This document shows positions 8,889-17,984 of a stretch of DNA of 39,554 bases, piece after piece. Made by a program: the position numbers and the translations under genes. The stretch lies in contig CAJTWM010000034.1 in NCBI GenBank assembly GCA_910579805.1, forward strand, positions 1 through 39,554. The letters are read 5' to 3'. Origin of the DNA: an uncultured Lachnospiraceae bacterium. Lineage in GTDB: Bacteria > Bacillota > Clostridia > Lachnospirales > Lachnospiraceae. Positions within the stretch are counted from its first letter, which is position 1. Each line of letters opens with the position of its first letter. Below the pieces are notes generated by a model that was given only the letters and a program-made list of their open reading frames with translations, was not told the DNA's origin and did no database searches.

Positions 8889-9899
8889 TTATTTACTCAT
8901 CCCTTCAATCGCATAAGCTACAGACTTATAATTATCGTCTTTAATGATTTTAGAAAGTCCTACGGCAACGCTTGTGATCGGATCTTCCGCCACATTGACT
9001 TTCAGGCCGGTTCCGTTGCTGACAAGCTGTGCCAGATGATTTACCTGTGATGCGCCGCCTGTCAGGTAAATACCGTGGCGGTAAATATCCGCCGCAAGTT
9101 CGGGCGGCGTGCGCTCTAAGATCACTTTGATATTATCGATAATAGAGTTAAAATGTTCCTTCATCGCCTCGTCTACAAGATTAGTCGGTATTTCCCTTTC
9201 TACCGGAAGCCCTGTTACGATATCCCGGCCGTAAACGACGGCGCCCTTTCCTTCTTTTTCCAGTTCTTTTAAATTCATCTTGATGCTTTCGGCGGTCTTT
9301 CCTCCAATGATCAGGCTGTACTCCCGGCGCACTGCCGCACGGATGGAATCGTCGAACTTCAGCCCGCCTACTTTGATCAGCCTGCTCAATACGATACCGC
9401 CCAAAGACAATATGGAAATCTCCGTAGTATCGTATCCTACGTTGACTACGAGAACGCCTTGTGAATTTTTTACGTCGATATCAAGGCCGAGGCCGTCCGC
9501 TACCGCTTTTTCCACAACCATGATCTTTTTGGCTTTTACGTTGGAATCTTTGATCAGGTCATAAAAGGCTCTTTTTTCCACTTCCGTAACGTCCGTAGGA
9601 ACCGCCACATAATAATCTGCCGGCTTTGCGTTACCTTTTGAAAGATCGTTCACAAAATACTTGATCAGCGTTTCCATATTTTTAATGTCTGCAATAACGC
9701 CGTTGCTGAGCGGATAGGAAATACGGATATTGCTGGGCGCTTTTTCATACATTTCAAAAGCGGAATTTCCATATGCAAAAAGAGTATCTTTGTTCTCAAT
9801 CGCTATCATGTTCTTTTCTACGATGATATGATCGTCCGTCCTGTTATAGATTTTAATATTATTGGTACCGAGGTCGATACCAAACACGTTATTTGCCAA
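8889..9899 (-). CDS. mreB: MreB-family actin-like shape protein with altered ATPase residues
   Basis: An actin-like filament protein that steers cell-wall synthesis. The 336-residue product aligns without gaps to Thermotoga maritima MreB around the nucleotide site. Phosphate-1 is GIDLGTNN (Asp9 kept), and the adenosine region is YLTGGASQ. Two positions differ. Lys131 replaces the Glu of EEPMAAAIG (here VEKAVADGLG). Asn153 replaces the Asp of DIGGGTTE (here NVGYDTTE). Both codons (AAA, AAC) are clear on the minus strand. The start is a TTG with AAAGGGG about 8 nt upstream. First gene of the mreBCD set, 15 bp after radC. Family and locus are sure; whether it hydrolyses ATP normally is doubtful. 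Confidence 0.93.
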   Translation of the reverse strand: MANNVFGIDLGTNNIKIYNRTDDHIIVEKNMIAIENKDTLFAYGNSAFEMYEKAPSNIRISYPLSNGVIADIKNMETLIKYFVNDLSKGNAKPADYYVAVPTDVTEVEKRAFYDLIKDSNVKAKKIMVVEKAVADGLGLDIDVKNSQGVLVVNVGYDTTEISILSLGGIVLSRLIKVGGLKFDDSIRAAVRREYSLIIGGKTAESIKMNLKELEKEGKGAVVYGRDIVTGLPVEREIPTNLVDEAMKEHFNSIIDNIKVILERTPPELAADIYRHGIYLTGGASQVNHLAQLVSNGTGLKVNVAEDPITSVAVGLSKIIKDDNYKSVAYAIEGMSK

Positions 9900-9914
9900 A
9901 ATGACAACCCCTTT

Positions 9915-10613
9915 CTATAGTAAACCTGATTCTTTAAAGCTGATATATTTGCGGTCCCCGATAATGATATGATCGATCAAAGGGATCTCCATAAGTTCTC
10001 CCGTCTTAGCCAGCCTCCTTGTGATCTCCATATCCTGCCTGCTGGGCATAGGATCCCCGCTCGGATGATTATGCAATATAATAATGTGCATGGCATGTAC
10101 TTTTAATGCATATTGAAAAACCTCTCTTGGTGAAAGCAAAGAGGCGTTTGCCGTCCCTATGGATAAAACGGACCGGGAAATCAACTGCGCCTTATTATCC
10201 AGACACAACAGAATGACTCTTTCCTTTTCTTCATGCCGCAATTCTTCCATAAAATAGTCCGCAACCGATTCCGGAGAAGAAAATTTAAGCAACGGTTCTT
10301 TTCTTGCTTTTGCCATCCTCATGGAAAGTTCTGCAATGCATTTGATCTTGACCGCTTTCACTTCGCCGATCCCGCGCAACTGCTTCAATTCTTCCACGGA
10401 AAGGTGATAAAGCCCTAACAGCCCTTTATGGGGAGAGCCTGCCAGTTCAAGGATCTGCCTGCCCAGTTCTACCGAGTTGCAGTCTTTTGTCCCCGTCCTT
10501 AATATAATAGCCAAAAGCTCGGCTTCCGATAAGCTTTCCGGCCCTTGTTTCAAAAATTTTTCGTAGGGAAGCGCTTCTGTTTCCGTATTGCTTTCCGTCG
10601 TTCCTTTTTTCAT
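9915..10613 (-). CDS. radC: RadC-family JAB/MPN domain protein
   Basis: A RadC/YsxA-type protein with a predicted metal-dependent JAB/MPN domain; its old assignment to DNA repair is disputed. The 232-residue protein has an N-terminal helix-hairpin-helix region (LRGIGEVKAVKIK, about 79-91) and the C-terminal metal motif with His181, His183, Ser187-type positions and Asp194 (LHNHPSGDPMPSRQD). Position next to mreB is common in Firmicutes. AAAGGGG precedes the ATG. No cellular role can be read from the sequence beyond the fold. Confidence 0.93.
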   Translation of the reverse strand: MKKGTTESNTETEALPYEKFLKQGPESLSEAELLAIILRTGTKDCNSVELGRQILELAGSPHKGLLGLYHLSVEELKQLRGIGEVKAVKIKCIAELSMRMAKARKEPLLKFSSPESVADYFMEELRHEEKERVILLCLDNKAQLISRSVLSIGTANASLLSPREVFQYALKVHAMHIIILHNHPSGDPMPSRQDMEITRRLAKTGELMEIPLIDHIIIGDRKYISFKESGLL

Positions 10614-10672
10614 TTATACCCCTTTTGCTACTCTCCGGGCAGACAAAAAACGTATAATTTCTATCTTCAATC

Positions 10673-10909
10673 TCATAAAAAGCGATAAATAATGAGGGCG
10701 ATCACAATGCCTGCGATACTGGCTATCGTGATTCTGATCGTTAATGCAAAGGTGATGCACAAAATCCCCAGATCCAGTACAAGCGGACTGGTCAGCCCAA
10801 AAGTTTGTCCATAATTTAACCATGTATTCGGAAAAAGGTTTCCGATGAAACCGCCAATCACGATTCCGGCTAAAAGCAATAAAAAGCATGCCCAGTTGTT
10901 TTTCCGCAT
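10673..10909 (-). CDS. Small membrane protein, DUF4321 type
   Basis: A 78-residue protein with two or three hydrophobic segments: a first helix (about 6-24, with GIVIGGFIG), then a hydrophobic C-terminal half (about 42-78). It resembles the DUF4321 family often found near radC/mreB in Clostridia; the function is unknown. I chose the ATG at 10909 because GGAGGAG lies 5-6 nt before it. A start seven codons earlier would put that ribosome site inside the gene. It is flanked by a YnbB-like gene and radC, in the same direction. Confidence 0.75.
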   Translation of the reverse strand: MRKNNWACFLLLLAGIVIGGFIGNLFPNTWLNYGQTFGLTSPLVLDLGILCITFALTIRITIASIAGIVIALIIYRFL

Positions 10910-10958
10910 GATACTCCTCCAGTTTAACATAAATGCCTTGCAATGTATATAAAATTTC

Positions 10959-12266
10959 TTACAATTTATCCGACAAAATACAACAGCCTGGGATTTTGTT
11001 TTCTTTTAAGGACTGTACGGTCTTTAATATGCCGAATTTTGCGTGCTGCCAGGTAAGTCCGCCCTGAAAGTATACGGCATAGGGCGGTTTGATCGGCGCG
11101 TCTGCTGAAAGTTCGATGGAAGAACCGGAGACGAAAGCGCCCGCCGCCATGATCACTTCGCTGTCATATCCGGGCATGGCCCAAGGTTCCGGCACTACGA
11201 AGCCGTCTACCGGAGCTGCCGATTGGATGCCTTTACAAAATGCGATCACCGCTTCTTTGTTTTGAAACTCCACGGCCTGAATAATATCGTGTCTGGACTG
11301 GGTGGAGTCAGGAACGACCCGGTAGCCTAACTGCTCATAAATATTGGCGGCGAAGACGGCGCCCTTGAGCGCTCCCGCCGTTACCGTCGGCGCTAAGAAC
11401 AGCCCCTGATAAAAGGCCCCGAGGACGCCTAAGGAAGCGCCCACTTCTTTCCCGAGGCCGGGAGAAGTGAGTCTGTACGCCGCATTTTCCACGCACTCTT
11501 TTTTTCCTGCAATGTAGCCGCCGATCGGCGCCAAACCGCCTCCCGGGTTCTTAATGAGAGATCCTACAGCCATATCCGCGCCCACATCCGTAGGCTCGAT
11601 CCGTTCCACAAATTCTCCGTAACAATTATCTACCATACAGAGAACATCGGGTTTGATATTTTTGATAAAAGCGATGAGTTCACCGATTTTTTCCACGGAA
11701 AGGGTGGGGCGCGTCTGATAGCCTTTCGAACGTTGTATCGTTACAAGTTTTGTTTTTTCGTTGACGGCCTTTTGGATCTTTTCATAATCAAAACTGCCGT
11801 CCTCCAACAGGTCTACCTGCCTGTAAGAGATCCCGTATTCTTTTAACGAGCCTTTGGACTCCCGTATACCGATGACCTCTTCCAAGGTATCATAAGGCTT
11901 TCCCACCGGAGAAAGCAGCTCGTCTCCGGGGCGCAGGTTGCTCATCAGGGCTAACGCCAGAGCGTGGGTGCCGCAGGTGATCTGCGGCCTTACCAGCGCG
12001 TCTTCCGTATGGAAAATGTTGGCATAGACCGCTTCTAAAGTATCCCTGCCTATATCCCCGTAACCGTATCCTGTCGTCCCAAGCAGGCAGGCTTCGCTTA
12101 CCTTTGCCTCCTGCATGGCTTTTAATACCTTTAACTGGTTATATTCGGCTGTTTCGTCTATCTGCCTGAAACGCTCTGCAAGACGTTCCAACACTGCTTC
12201 TCCGAAAGCGCAGACATCGTCGGAGATTCCCATTTCTTTATATAAACGTTTTGTTTCGGTATCCAT
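10959..12266 (-). CDS. ynbB: YnbB-like PLP-dependent enzyme (methionine gamma-lyase/aluminium resistance family)
   Basis: A fold-type I pyridoxal-phosphate enzyme of the family annotated as aluminium resistance protein or methionine gamma-lyase-like; the true substrate is not established. The 435-residue product has the N-terminal segment GTTGYGYGDIGRDTLE, a cofactor-binding TCGTHALALAL and a Lys in VGSLIKNPGGGLAPIGG that fits the Schiff-base lysine. An upstream in-frame ATG would overlap miaA; the ATG at 12266 has CAGGAG about 7 nt before it and gives the usual N terminus. It directly follows miaA, a typical Firmicute order (mutS-mutL-miaA-ynbB). Confidence 0.88.
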   Translation of the reverse strand: MDTETKRLYKEMGISDDVCAFGEAVLERLAERFRQIDETAEYNQLKVLKAMQEAKVSEACLLGTTGYGYGDIGRDTLEAVYANIFHTEDALVRPQITCGTHALALALMSNLRPGDELLSPVGKPYDTLEEVIGIRESKGSLKEYGISYRQVDLLEDGSFDYEKIQKAVNEKTKLVTIQRSKGYQTRPTLSVEKIGELIAFIKNIKPDVLCMVDNCYGEFVERIEPTDVGADMAVGSLIKNPGGGLAPIGGYIAGKKECVENAAYRLTSPGLGKEVGASLGVLGAFYQGLFLAPTVTAGALKGAVFAANIYEQLGYRVVPDSTQSRHDIIQAVEFQNKEAVIAFCKGIQSAAPVDGFVVPEPWAMPGYDSEVIMAAGAFVSGSSIELSADAPIKPPYAVYFQGGLTWQHAKFGILKTVQSLKENKIPGCCILSDKL

Positions 12267-12304
12267 ATGTTTCTCCTGTTTTAACTTATCAAATATACCA
12301 TTAT

Positions 12305-13264
12305 TTAACAAAAATTACAATCCTTTCTGTGTTCCCATCTGTCTATAATATAAGCGAGGATTTCTTCTTCGTCGTATCCGAAAGCGCCTTTTTCCACCCA
12401 GATCACGTCTTTTTCTCTTTTAAACCATGTGATCTGGCGTTTGGCAAAATGTCTGGTATCCCGTTTGATCAGATAAACCGCCTCTTCCAAACCGATCTCT
12501 CCGTTCAAAAAACGTAACAGTTCTTTATAACCGAGTCCCTGCATGGAAACGAGGTTTTTGTCAAATCCCGCTTCTTTTAAACTGTTTACTTCCGCAAGAA
12601 GCCCTTCGGAAAGCATATCGTCAACCCGCCTGTCAATTCTTTCGTACAGTTTCTTTCTGTCGTCGTTCAGGACAAAATAGCAGGAATCATAGGCGGAGAG
12701 CTTTTGCCGTTCCGTTTCGTTATGTTCTGATATCTTTTTTCCTGTAAGAAAATAAAATTCCAAGGCCCGCACCACTCTTTTTTTATTGTTGGCATGAATA
12801 GCCTGCGCTGAGGCCTCGTCTGCTTTTCTAAGCATATGGTGCAGATATTGCGCCCCCTTTTTATCGTAAAGGCGTTCCAGTCTTGTCCTGAGCTTAGTAT
12901 TTTCTTCATTTTCGGTAAAATCAATGTCGTAAAGCACAGCCTGAATATAAAATCCGGTGCCGCCTGTTAAGATCGGAATATGTCCCCTGTCCGTGATCTC
13001 ACGGATACATTGTGTTACCCTGTTTTTGAAGATCACTACGTTAAATTCTTCGTCAGGCTCCAATATGTCCAGCATGTGGTGCCTGACGCCTTCCATCTGT
13101 GCGGGCCGTATTTTGGCCGAACCGATATCCATATGTTTATATACCTGCATGGAATCGGCGGAGATGATCTCTGCGCCGAGATGTTTGGCCAGCCGGATGG
13201 AAAGATGGGTCTTTCCTACCGCAGTAGGTCCGGCCAGTACGATCAAAGGCAATTTTTCCGCCAT
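12305..13264 (-). CDS. miaA: tRNA dimethylallyltransferase MiaA
   Basis: Transfers a dimethylallyl group to N6 of A37 in tRNAs reading codons that start with U. The 319-residue product has the P-loop GPTAVGKTHLS (about 12-22), the substrate-binding SADSMQVYKHMDIGSAK, the segment GGTGFYIQAVLYDI and the C-terminal RDTRHFAKRQITWFK. GGAGAAAAC precedes the ATG. The partner enzyme MiaB, which thiomethylates the same base, is encoded about 6.4 kb upstream in the same strand run. The 104-bp gap after mutL holds no supported gene. Confidence 0.97.
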   Translation of the reverse strand: MAEKLPLIVLAGPTAVGKTHLSIRLAKHLGAEIISADSMQVYKHMDIGSAKIRPAQMEGVRHHMLDILEPDEEFNVVIFKNRVTQCIREITDRGHIPILTGGTGFYIQAVLYDIDFTENEENTKLRTRLERLYDKKGAQYLHHMLRKADEASAQAIHANNKKRVVRALEFYFLTGKKISEHNETERQKLSAYDSCYFVLNDDRKKLYERIDRRVDDMLSEGLLAEVNSLKEAGFDKNLVSMQGLGYKELLRFLNGEIGLEEAVYLIKRDTRHFAKRQITWFKREKDVIWVEKGAFGYDEEEILAYIIDRWEHRKDCNFC

Positions 13265-13368
13265 GTTTTCTCCGTTTCCGCGCCGTCATTTGCGCATATC
13301 AAGTTTTGTCTGCACGGTTTGTTCCGTTTAGTGGCGTCCGCGCAGTTTTAAGGTTCTGTCTCATTTTT

Positions 13369-15255
13369 TCAGACGATTCGTTTAAACTTTTTTTCCAGTT
13401 CATATTTGGTCATGGCGATCAGCGTAGGCCTGCCATGGGGACAATGATAAGGATTATCGAGGGTCAGAAGCTGATCGATCAGCGCCTCCGCCTCTGCAGC
13501 GTTCATGCGCATATTTCCTTTTACGGCGGCTTTACAGGACATGGAGGCGATTTTTTCTTCTATGACGGAAACGGTTCCCCTGACCGGACCTGACATAAGT
13601 TCGTCCATGATTTCTTCAAACAGTTCTTTTTCATTACATCCGTACAGGTCGGCAGGAACCGCTCTGATGGCATATTCGTTTCCGCCGAAACTTTCTATTT
13701 CAAATCCGAGCCGTTCAAAGACCGATGCATATTCCAAATACAGATTTTCCTGTCTGCCGCCCAGCGTGACGATGAGCGGCGGGTTGATCAATTGGGAAAC
13801 AATCTCCTTTTTCCTGAGAGCGGCAATCAATTTTTCATATTTTACCTTTTCGTGGGCCGCATGCTGATCCATGATAAGAAGCTGGTCCTGATAGCCGATC
13901 AGCCAATAGGTATCAAAGATCTGCCCCAAGATATTGTATCCGGCCTTTGCCTCTTTCGTCAGTATCTTTTCCTCAAACAGTTCCATCTGAAAAGGCTCTT
14001 TTGTGACACCAGTGTCATTTTGGGGATTTGGATTTGCAGGCAAATTTTCATTCTCGTCAGATTTCTCCTTTTTCCCCTCTCCTATGACACGGCTCCAAAC
14101 CGGATTTTGCATGAAGTCTTGCATTTTTTGTTCTTTTGCACGGTATTCCATGCTTTCCGCTACTTTGCTCTCCCGCAGTCTTTTTTCTTCAAACGGTTCG
14201 GGGACGTCTTTTTTTACCGGTTCTATATCTTGTGGTTCCGCAGCCAATACCACTTCCGGAATCATTTCTTTTTGGGAAAGAGCCCCGGCTATGGCCTTGG
14301 CGGTAAAATCAAAAAAGGCGGCTCCGTTTGTAAAGCGGATATCCATTTTTGTGGGGTGGACGTTTACGTCTATCGTCTCCGTATCCAAATCAAAATGCAG
14401 TACCGTAAAAGGATATTTATGCTGCATCAGATACCCTTTGTATCCTTCTTCGATGGCCTTGGAAACCAGCCCGCTTTTGACGAAACGTCGGTTGACAAAA
14501 TAGTTTTCGTAATTGCGGTTTGCCCTGTTTATCGTAGGTTTTCCAAGAAATCCCATGATTTTCATACCCGGTCCTTCGCAGGAAAGAGGGAGTACTTCCC
14601 CCGCAATGTCCCTTCCGTAGATCCGGTAAATGATCTCCTTTAAATCGCCGCTTCCCGTCGTATGGAACCGGATCTGTCCGTTTATGATATATTTAAAAGA
14701 TATGTCCGGATGGGAAAGGGCCATATGCTCCATCAGATCCGAAACATATCCGCCTTCCGTCGCCGGCTGTTTTAAAAATTTACGGCGTACAGGAGTATTA
14801 AAAAACAGATTTCTTACGATGATCGTCGTACCCTCCGGCGCGCCGACCTCCTCGGTCTCCTTATTGTCCGCGCCTTCAAGCAAAAGACGTACGCCGAGCA
14901 GGGATTCTTTCGTCTTAGTGATCATCTCTACTTTCGCCACGGCGGCGATACTTGACAGAGCTTCCCCTCTGAAGCCCAGACTGGAGATCCTTGACAGATC
15001 CGATATGTTCCTGATCTTGCTGGTAGCATGTCTGACAAACGCGTTATCTACCTGCGTTTTATCTATGCCGCAGCCGTTATCCGTAATGCGGATCATGGAG
15101 ATCCCGCCGTCTTTGATCTCAACGGTAACGGAATCCGCGCCGGCATCCATAGAATTTTCCACCAATTCTTTCACTACGCTTGAAGGACGTTCCACTACCT
15201 CTCCCGCCGCGATCTTATCGATCGTATCATGATCTAAAAGTTGAATCTTTTGCAT
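13369..15255 (-). CDS. mutL: DNA mismatch repair protein MutL (endonuclease type)
   Basis: A GHKL ATPase that couples mismatch recognition by MutS to strand incision. The 628-residue product has ELVENSMDAGA (about 30-40), TDNGCGI (58-64) and GFRGEAL (94-100) in the ATPase domain, a variable linker (about 330-435) and a C-terminal domain with the endonuclease motif DQHA(x2)E(x4)E (Asp463, Glu469, Glu474), SCKAAVK (573-579) and CPHGRP (605-610). It therefore nicks DNA itself, as expected in a MutH-less bacterium. QMELF (423-427) in the linker could be a beta-clamp-binding motif. Starts 3 bp after mutS. Confidence 0.97.
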   Translation of the reverse strand: MQKIQLLDHDTIDKIAAGEVVERPSSVVKELVENSMDAGADSVTVEIKDGGISMIRITDNGCGIDKTQVDNAFVRHATSKIRNISDLSRISSLGFRGEALSSIAAVAKVEMITKTKESLLGVRLLLEGADNKETEEVGAPEGTTIIVRNLFFNTPVRRKFLKQPATEGGYVSDLMEHMALSHPDISFKYIINGQIRFHTTGSGDLKEIIYRIYGRDIAGEVLPLSCEGPGMKIMGFLGKPTINRANRNYENYFVNRRFVKSGLVSKAIEEGYKGYLMQHKYPFTVLHFDLDTETIDVNVHPTKMDIRFTNGAAFFDFTAKAIAGALSQKEMIPEVVLAAEPQDIEPVKKDVPEPFEEKRLRESKVAESMEYRAKEQKMQDFMQNPVWSRVIGEGKKEKSDENENLPANPNPQNDTGVTKEPFQMELFEEKILTKEAKAGYNILGQIFDTYWLIGYQDQLLIMDQHAAHEKVKYEKLIAALRKKEIVSQLINPPLIVTLGGRQENLYLEYASVFERLGFEIESFGGNEYAIRAVPADLYGCNEKELFEEIMDELMSGPVRGTVSVIEEKIASMSCKAAVKGNMRMNAAEAEALIDQLLTLDNPYHCPHGRPTLIAMTKYELEKKFKRIV

Positions 15256-15258
15256 GTT

Positions 15259-17919
15259 TTAGTCCTGCCCCTTCCAACGGTTCTTCAGCTTATTCTGTAG
15301 GCGATACAGTACATTTAGCGCGTCAAGCGGCGTTAAATTAGAGATATCAATGTTATTTAACTCTTCCAAGACGTCTTCGTCCTTTACAGTATCAAACAAA
15401 GACATCTGTTTCAGATCTACTTCATCCAGCTTTTTAACAGGTTTTCTGTTTTCGCTTTTGACGTCCACTACGATACTTTGTACTTTTTCCGTAATATCGT
15501 TATCGCTGAGCTGTTCTACGATCTCTTTTGCCCTGTCGATGACCATATCCGGAACGCCGGCAAGCTTTGCTACCTGTATCCCGTAACTTTTATCCGCACC
15601 GCCCTTGACGATCTTTCGCAAAAATACAATATCTTCGCCTTTTTCTTTTACTGCAATGCAATAGTTATTCACATTGTTCATTTTCCCTTCCAATTCGGTC
15701 AGTTCATGATAATGCGTGGCAAATAGAGTCTTGGCGCCGAGCAGTTTTCTGTTGCTGATATGTTCAATGACGGCCCATGCTATGCTGAGTCCGTCAAAAG
15801 TAGATGTTCCCCTGCCGATCTCATCCAGTATAAGCAGGCTTTTTGAAGTGGCGTTCCGCAAAATATTGGCTACTTCGTTCATTTCTACCATAAAAGTGCT
15901 TTGGCCGCTGGCAAGGTCGTCCGAAGCGCCCACACGGGTAAAGATACGGTCTACAATACCGATATCCGCCGACTTGGCGGGAACAAAGGAACCGATCTGG
16001 GCCATCAGTACGATTAATGCCGTCTGCCGCATATAAGTGGATTTTCCGGCCATATTGGGTCCGGTAATGATGGCGATGCAGTGGTTTGCATTATCCAGAA
16101 AAGTATCGTTTCTGATAAACATATCTTCTGACAACATATGTTCCACAACGGGATGCCGGCCCTCCTTTATGTGAATAACGCCCTTTTCGTTTAAGGCGGG
16201 ACGCACATAGTGATTGCGTTCGGCCACCAGAGAAAGCGAGGCAAATACGTCTAATTTTGCAACAGCTTTTGCCGTTGCCTGTATCCTTTCCACTTCCATG
16301 GCGATGGAATCCCGGATCTTGCAGAACATCTCATATTCCAGCGTATAGAGTTTGTCTTCCGCATTCAGGATCGTATCTTCTAATTCCTTCAGACGGGGAG
16401 TGGTATATCGTTCTGCATTGGCAAGAGTCTGCTTTCTGATATAATCTTCCGGGACAAGGTCTTTGTAAGAATTTGTCACTTCAAAATAATAGCCGAACAC
16501 CTTGTTATATTTGATCCGCAGATTCTTGATTCCTGTCCGTTCCCGGTCGCTTTCTTCCAACTGTGCAAGCCAGCTTTTTCCTTCCGTTTTGGCATGACGC
16601 AGCTTGTCGATATTGGCATCGAAGCCTTCTTTTATAAAACCGCCGTCCCTAATGGATATAGGGGGTTCTTCTATGATGGAAGAATCGATCAAATGGAAAA
16701 TATCCTCCAATCCGTCTATCCCGTTATCAATCTCTTTTAACAGTTCTTTTCCGAAACCTTTCAATACCGTTTTGATATGGGGCAGCATCAAAAGGGAATT
16801 GCGGAAAGCCACCAGATCCCTTGGATTTGCGGTTTTATAGCTCACCCTTCCGAGCAGCCTTTCCAGATCGTAGATGGGCGTTAAATATTCCCTGATCTCA
16901 TCTCTGGAAACGGTGTCCTTACACAGCTCCGCAACGGCATCCAGCCGCTTTTCCATTTCTCCTTTATCGATCAGCGGCTGTTCGATGTAACTTCGGAGCG
17001 TCCTTGCTCCCATTGCCGTTTTTGTTTTATCCAGCACCCAGAGGAGCGAACCCCTTTTCTGTTTTTCCCTTAAGGTTTCCGTCAATTCTAAATTCCGTCT
17101 TGTAGAACTGTCAAGCATCATATATTTACTCGTCAGGTAGGGATACAGATGAGTAAAGTGGCCGAGAGAGTTTTTTTGCGTTTCGTATAAATATTGCAAA
17201 AGGACTCCCGCTGCGATCGTACCCGTAGGGAAATCGTCAATACCAAGCCCTGTGAGTACGGACACTTTAAAATGCTTCATCAGGCATTTTTTACAGGCCT
17301 CTTCATCAAAATAGTGAGGTTCCAAAGAATACACGGTGATCCCAAGACGGTGCTTTAGATCGTTTAGATCGATGCCGCTTACTAAAAAAGCATCGTTGCT
17401 GATGATCTCGGAGGGCGCGTATTTATTGACTTCGTCCAAAAGCCTTCTGCTGTCTTCCACCTCCGTCACATAGTAATCTCCGGTCGTTACATCCGCTATG
17501 GAAATGCCGATTTTTTCCGTAAAATAAGCGACTGACATTAAAAAGTTGTTCTTTCCTTCTTCCAGCGCCTGCGTATTTAGGTTTGTACCCGGTGTTACGA
17601 TTCTTACGACTTCCCTTTTTACGATCCCCTTGGCTTCTTTGGGATTTTCTATCTGTTCGCAGACCGCTATTTTATAACCCTTTTGGACAAGTTTATTTAA
17701 ATATCCTTCAACGGCATGGTAAGGAACGCCGCACATCGGCGCCTTTTCTTCCTGACCGCAGTTTTTGCCGGTCAGCGTGATCTCCAGTTCCTTCGATGCG
17801 GTCAGCGCATCTTCATAAAACATTTCGTAAAAGTCTCCCAGTCTGTAGAATAAAATACAATCCTGATAGTCCTTTTTCGTTTCCATATATTGCTGCATCA
17901 TTGGAGTTAATTCAGCCAC
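15259..17919 (-). CDS. mutS: DNA mismatch repair ATPase MutS
   Basis: Binds mismatches and recruits MutL. The 886-residue product has the mismatch-wedging Phe-x-Glu motif (Phe30, Glu32 in GDFYEMFYEDA), connector and core domains, the clamp region, Walker A GPNMAGKSTYMRQ, Walker B LLILDEIGRGTSTFDG and the C-terminal helix-turn-helix dimer region. The start is a GTG with CAGGAGAG at good spacing. Tightly linked to mutL. The 65-bp gap from the SulP gene upstream shows no clear terminator. Confidence 0.98.
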   Translation of the reverse strand: MAELTPMMQQYMETKKDYQDCILFYRLGDFYEMFYEDALTASKELEITLTGKNCGQEEKAPMCGVPYHAVEGYLNKLVQKGYKIAVCEQIENPKEAKGIVKREVVRIVTPGTNLNTQALEEGKNNFLMSVAYFTEKIGISIADVTTGDYYVTEVEDSRRLLDEVNKYAPSEIISNDAFLVSGIDLNDLKHRLGITVYSLEPHYFDEEACKKCLMKHFKVSVLTGLGIDDFPTGTIAAGVLLQYLYETQKNSLGHFTHLYPYLTSKYMMLDSSTRRNLELTETLREKQKRGSLLWVLDKTKTAMGARTLRSYIEQPLIDKGEMEKRLDAVAELCKDTVSRDEIREYLTPIYDLERLLGRVSYKTANPRDLVAFRNSLLMLPHIKTVLKGFGKELLKEIDNGIDGLEDIFHLIDSSIIEEPPISIRDGGFIKEGFDANIDKLRHAKTEGKSWLAQLEESDRERTGIKNLRIKYNKVFGYYFEVTNSYKDLVPEDYIRKQTLANAERYTTPRLKELEDTILNAEDKLYTLEYEMFCKIRDSIAMEVERIQATAKAVAKLDVFASLSLVAERNHYVRPALNEKGVIHIKEGRHPVVEHMLSEDMFIRNDTFLDNANHCIAIITGPNMAGKSTYMRQTALIVLMAQIGSFVPAKSADIGIVDRIFTRVGASDDLASGQSTFMVEMNEVANILRNATSKSLLILDEIGRGTSTFDGLSIAWAVIEHISNRKLLGAKTLFATHYHELTELEGKMNNVNNYCIAVKEKGEDIVFLRKIVKGGADKSYGIQVAKLAGVPDMVIDRAKEIVEQLSDNDITEKVQSIVVDVKSENRKPVKKLDEVDLKQMSLFDTVKDEDVLEELNNIDISNLTPLDALNVLYRLQNKLKNRWKGQD

Positions 17920-17984
17920 TTTTTCTCTCCTGTTACAGACGGTTTCCGTACTGTTTTCGTTTATTTTTTACTTTTGTGAAATGC

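Noticed and set aside
10946..10976. Possible promoter (TTGTCG with TATATA or TTTATA) before the DUF4321 gene
   Set aside because: The hexamers that give good spacing match the consensus poorly, and the -35 lies inside the ynbB coding end.
13298..13363. Short ORF of about 21 codons between mutL and miaA
   Set aside because: ATG start lies just past the mutL stop with no ribosome site, and the peptide has no recognisable feature.
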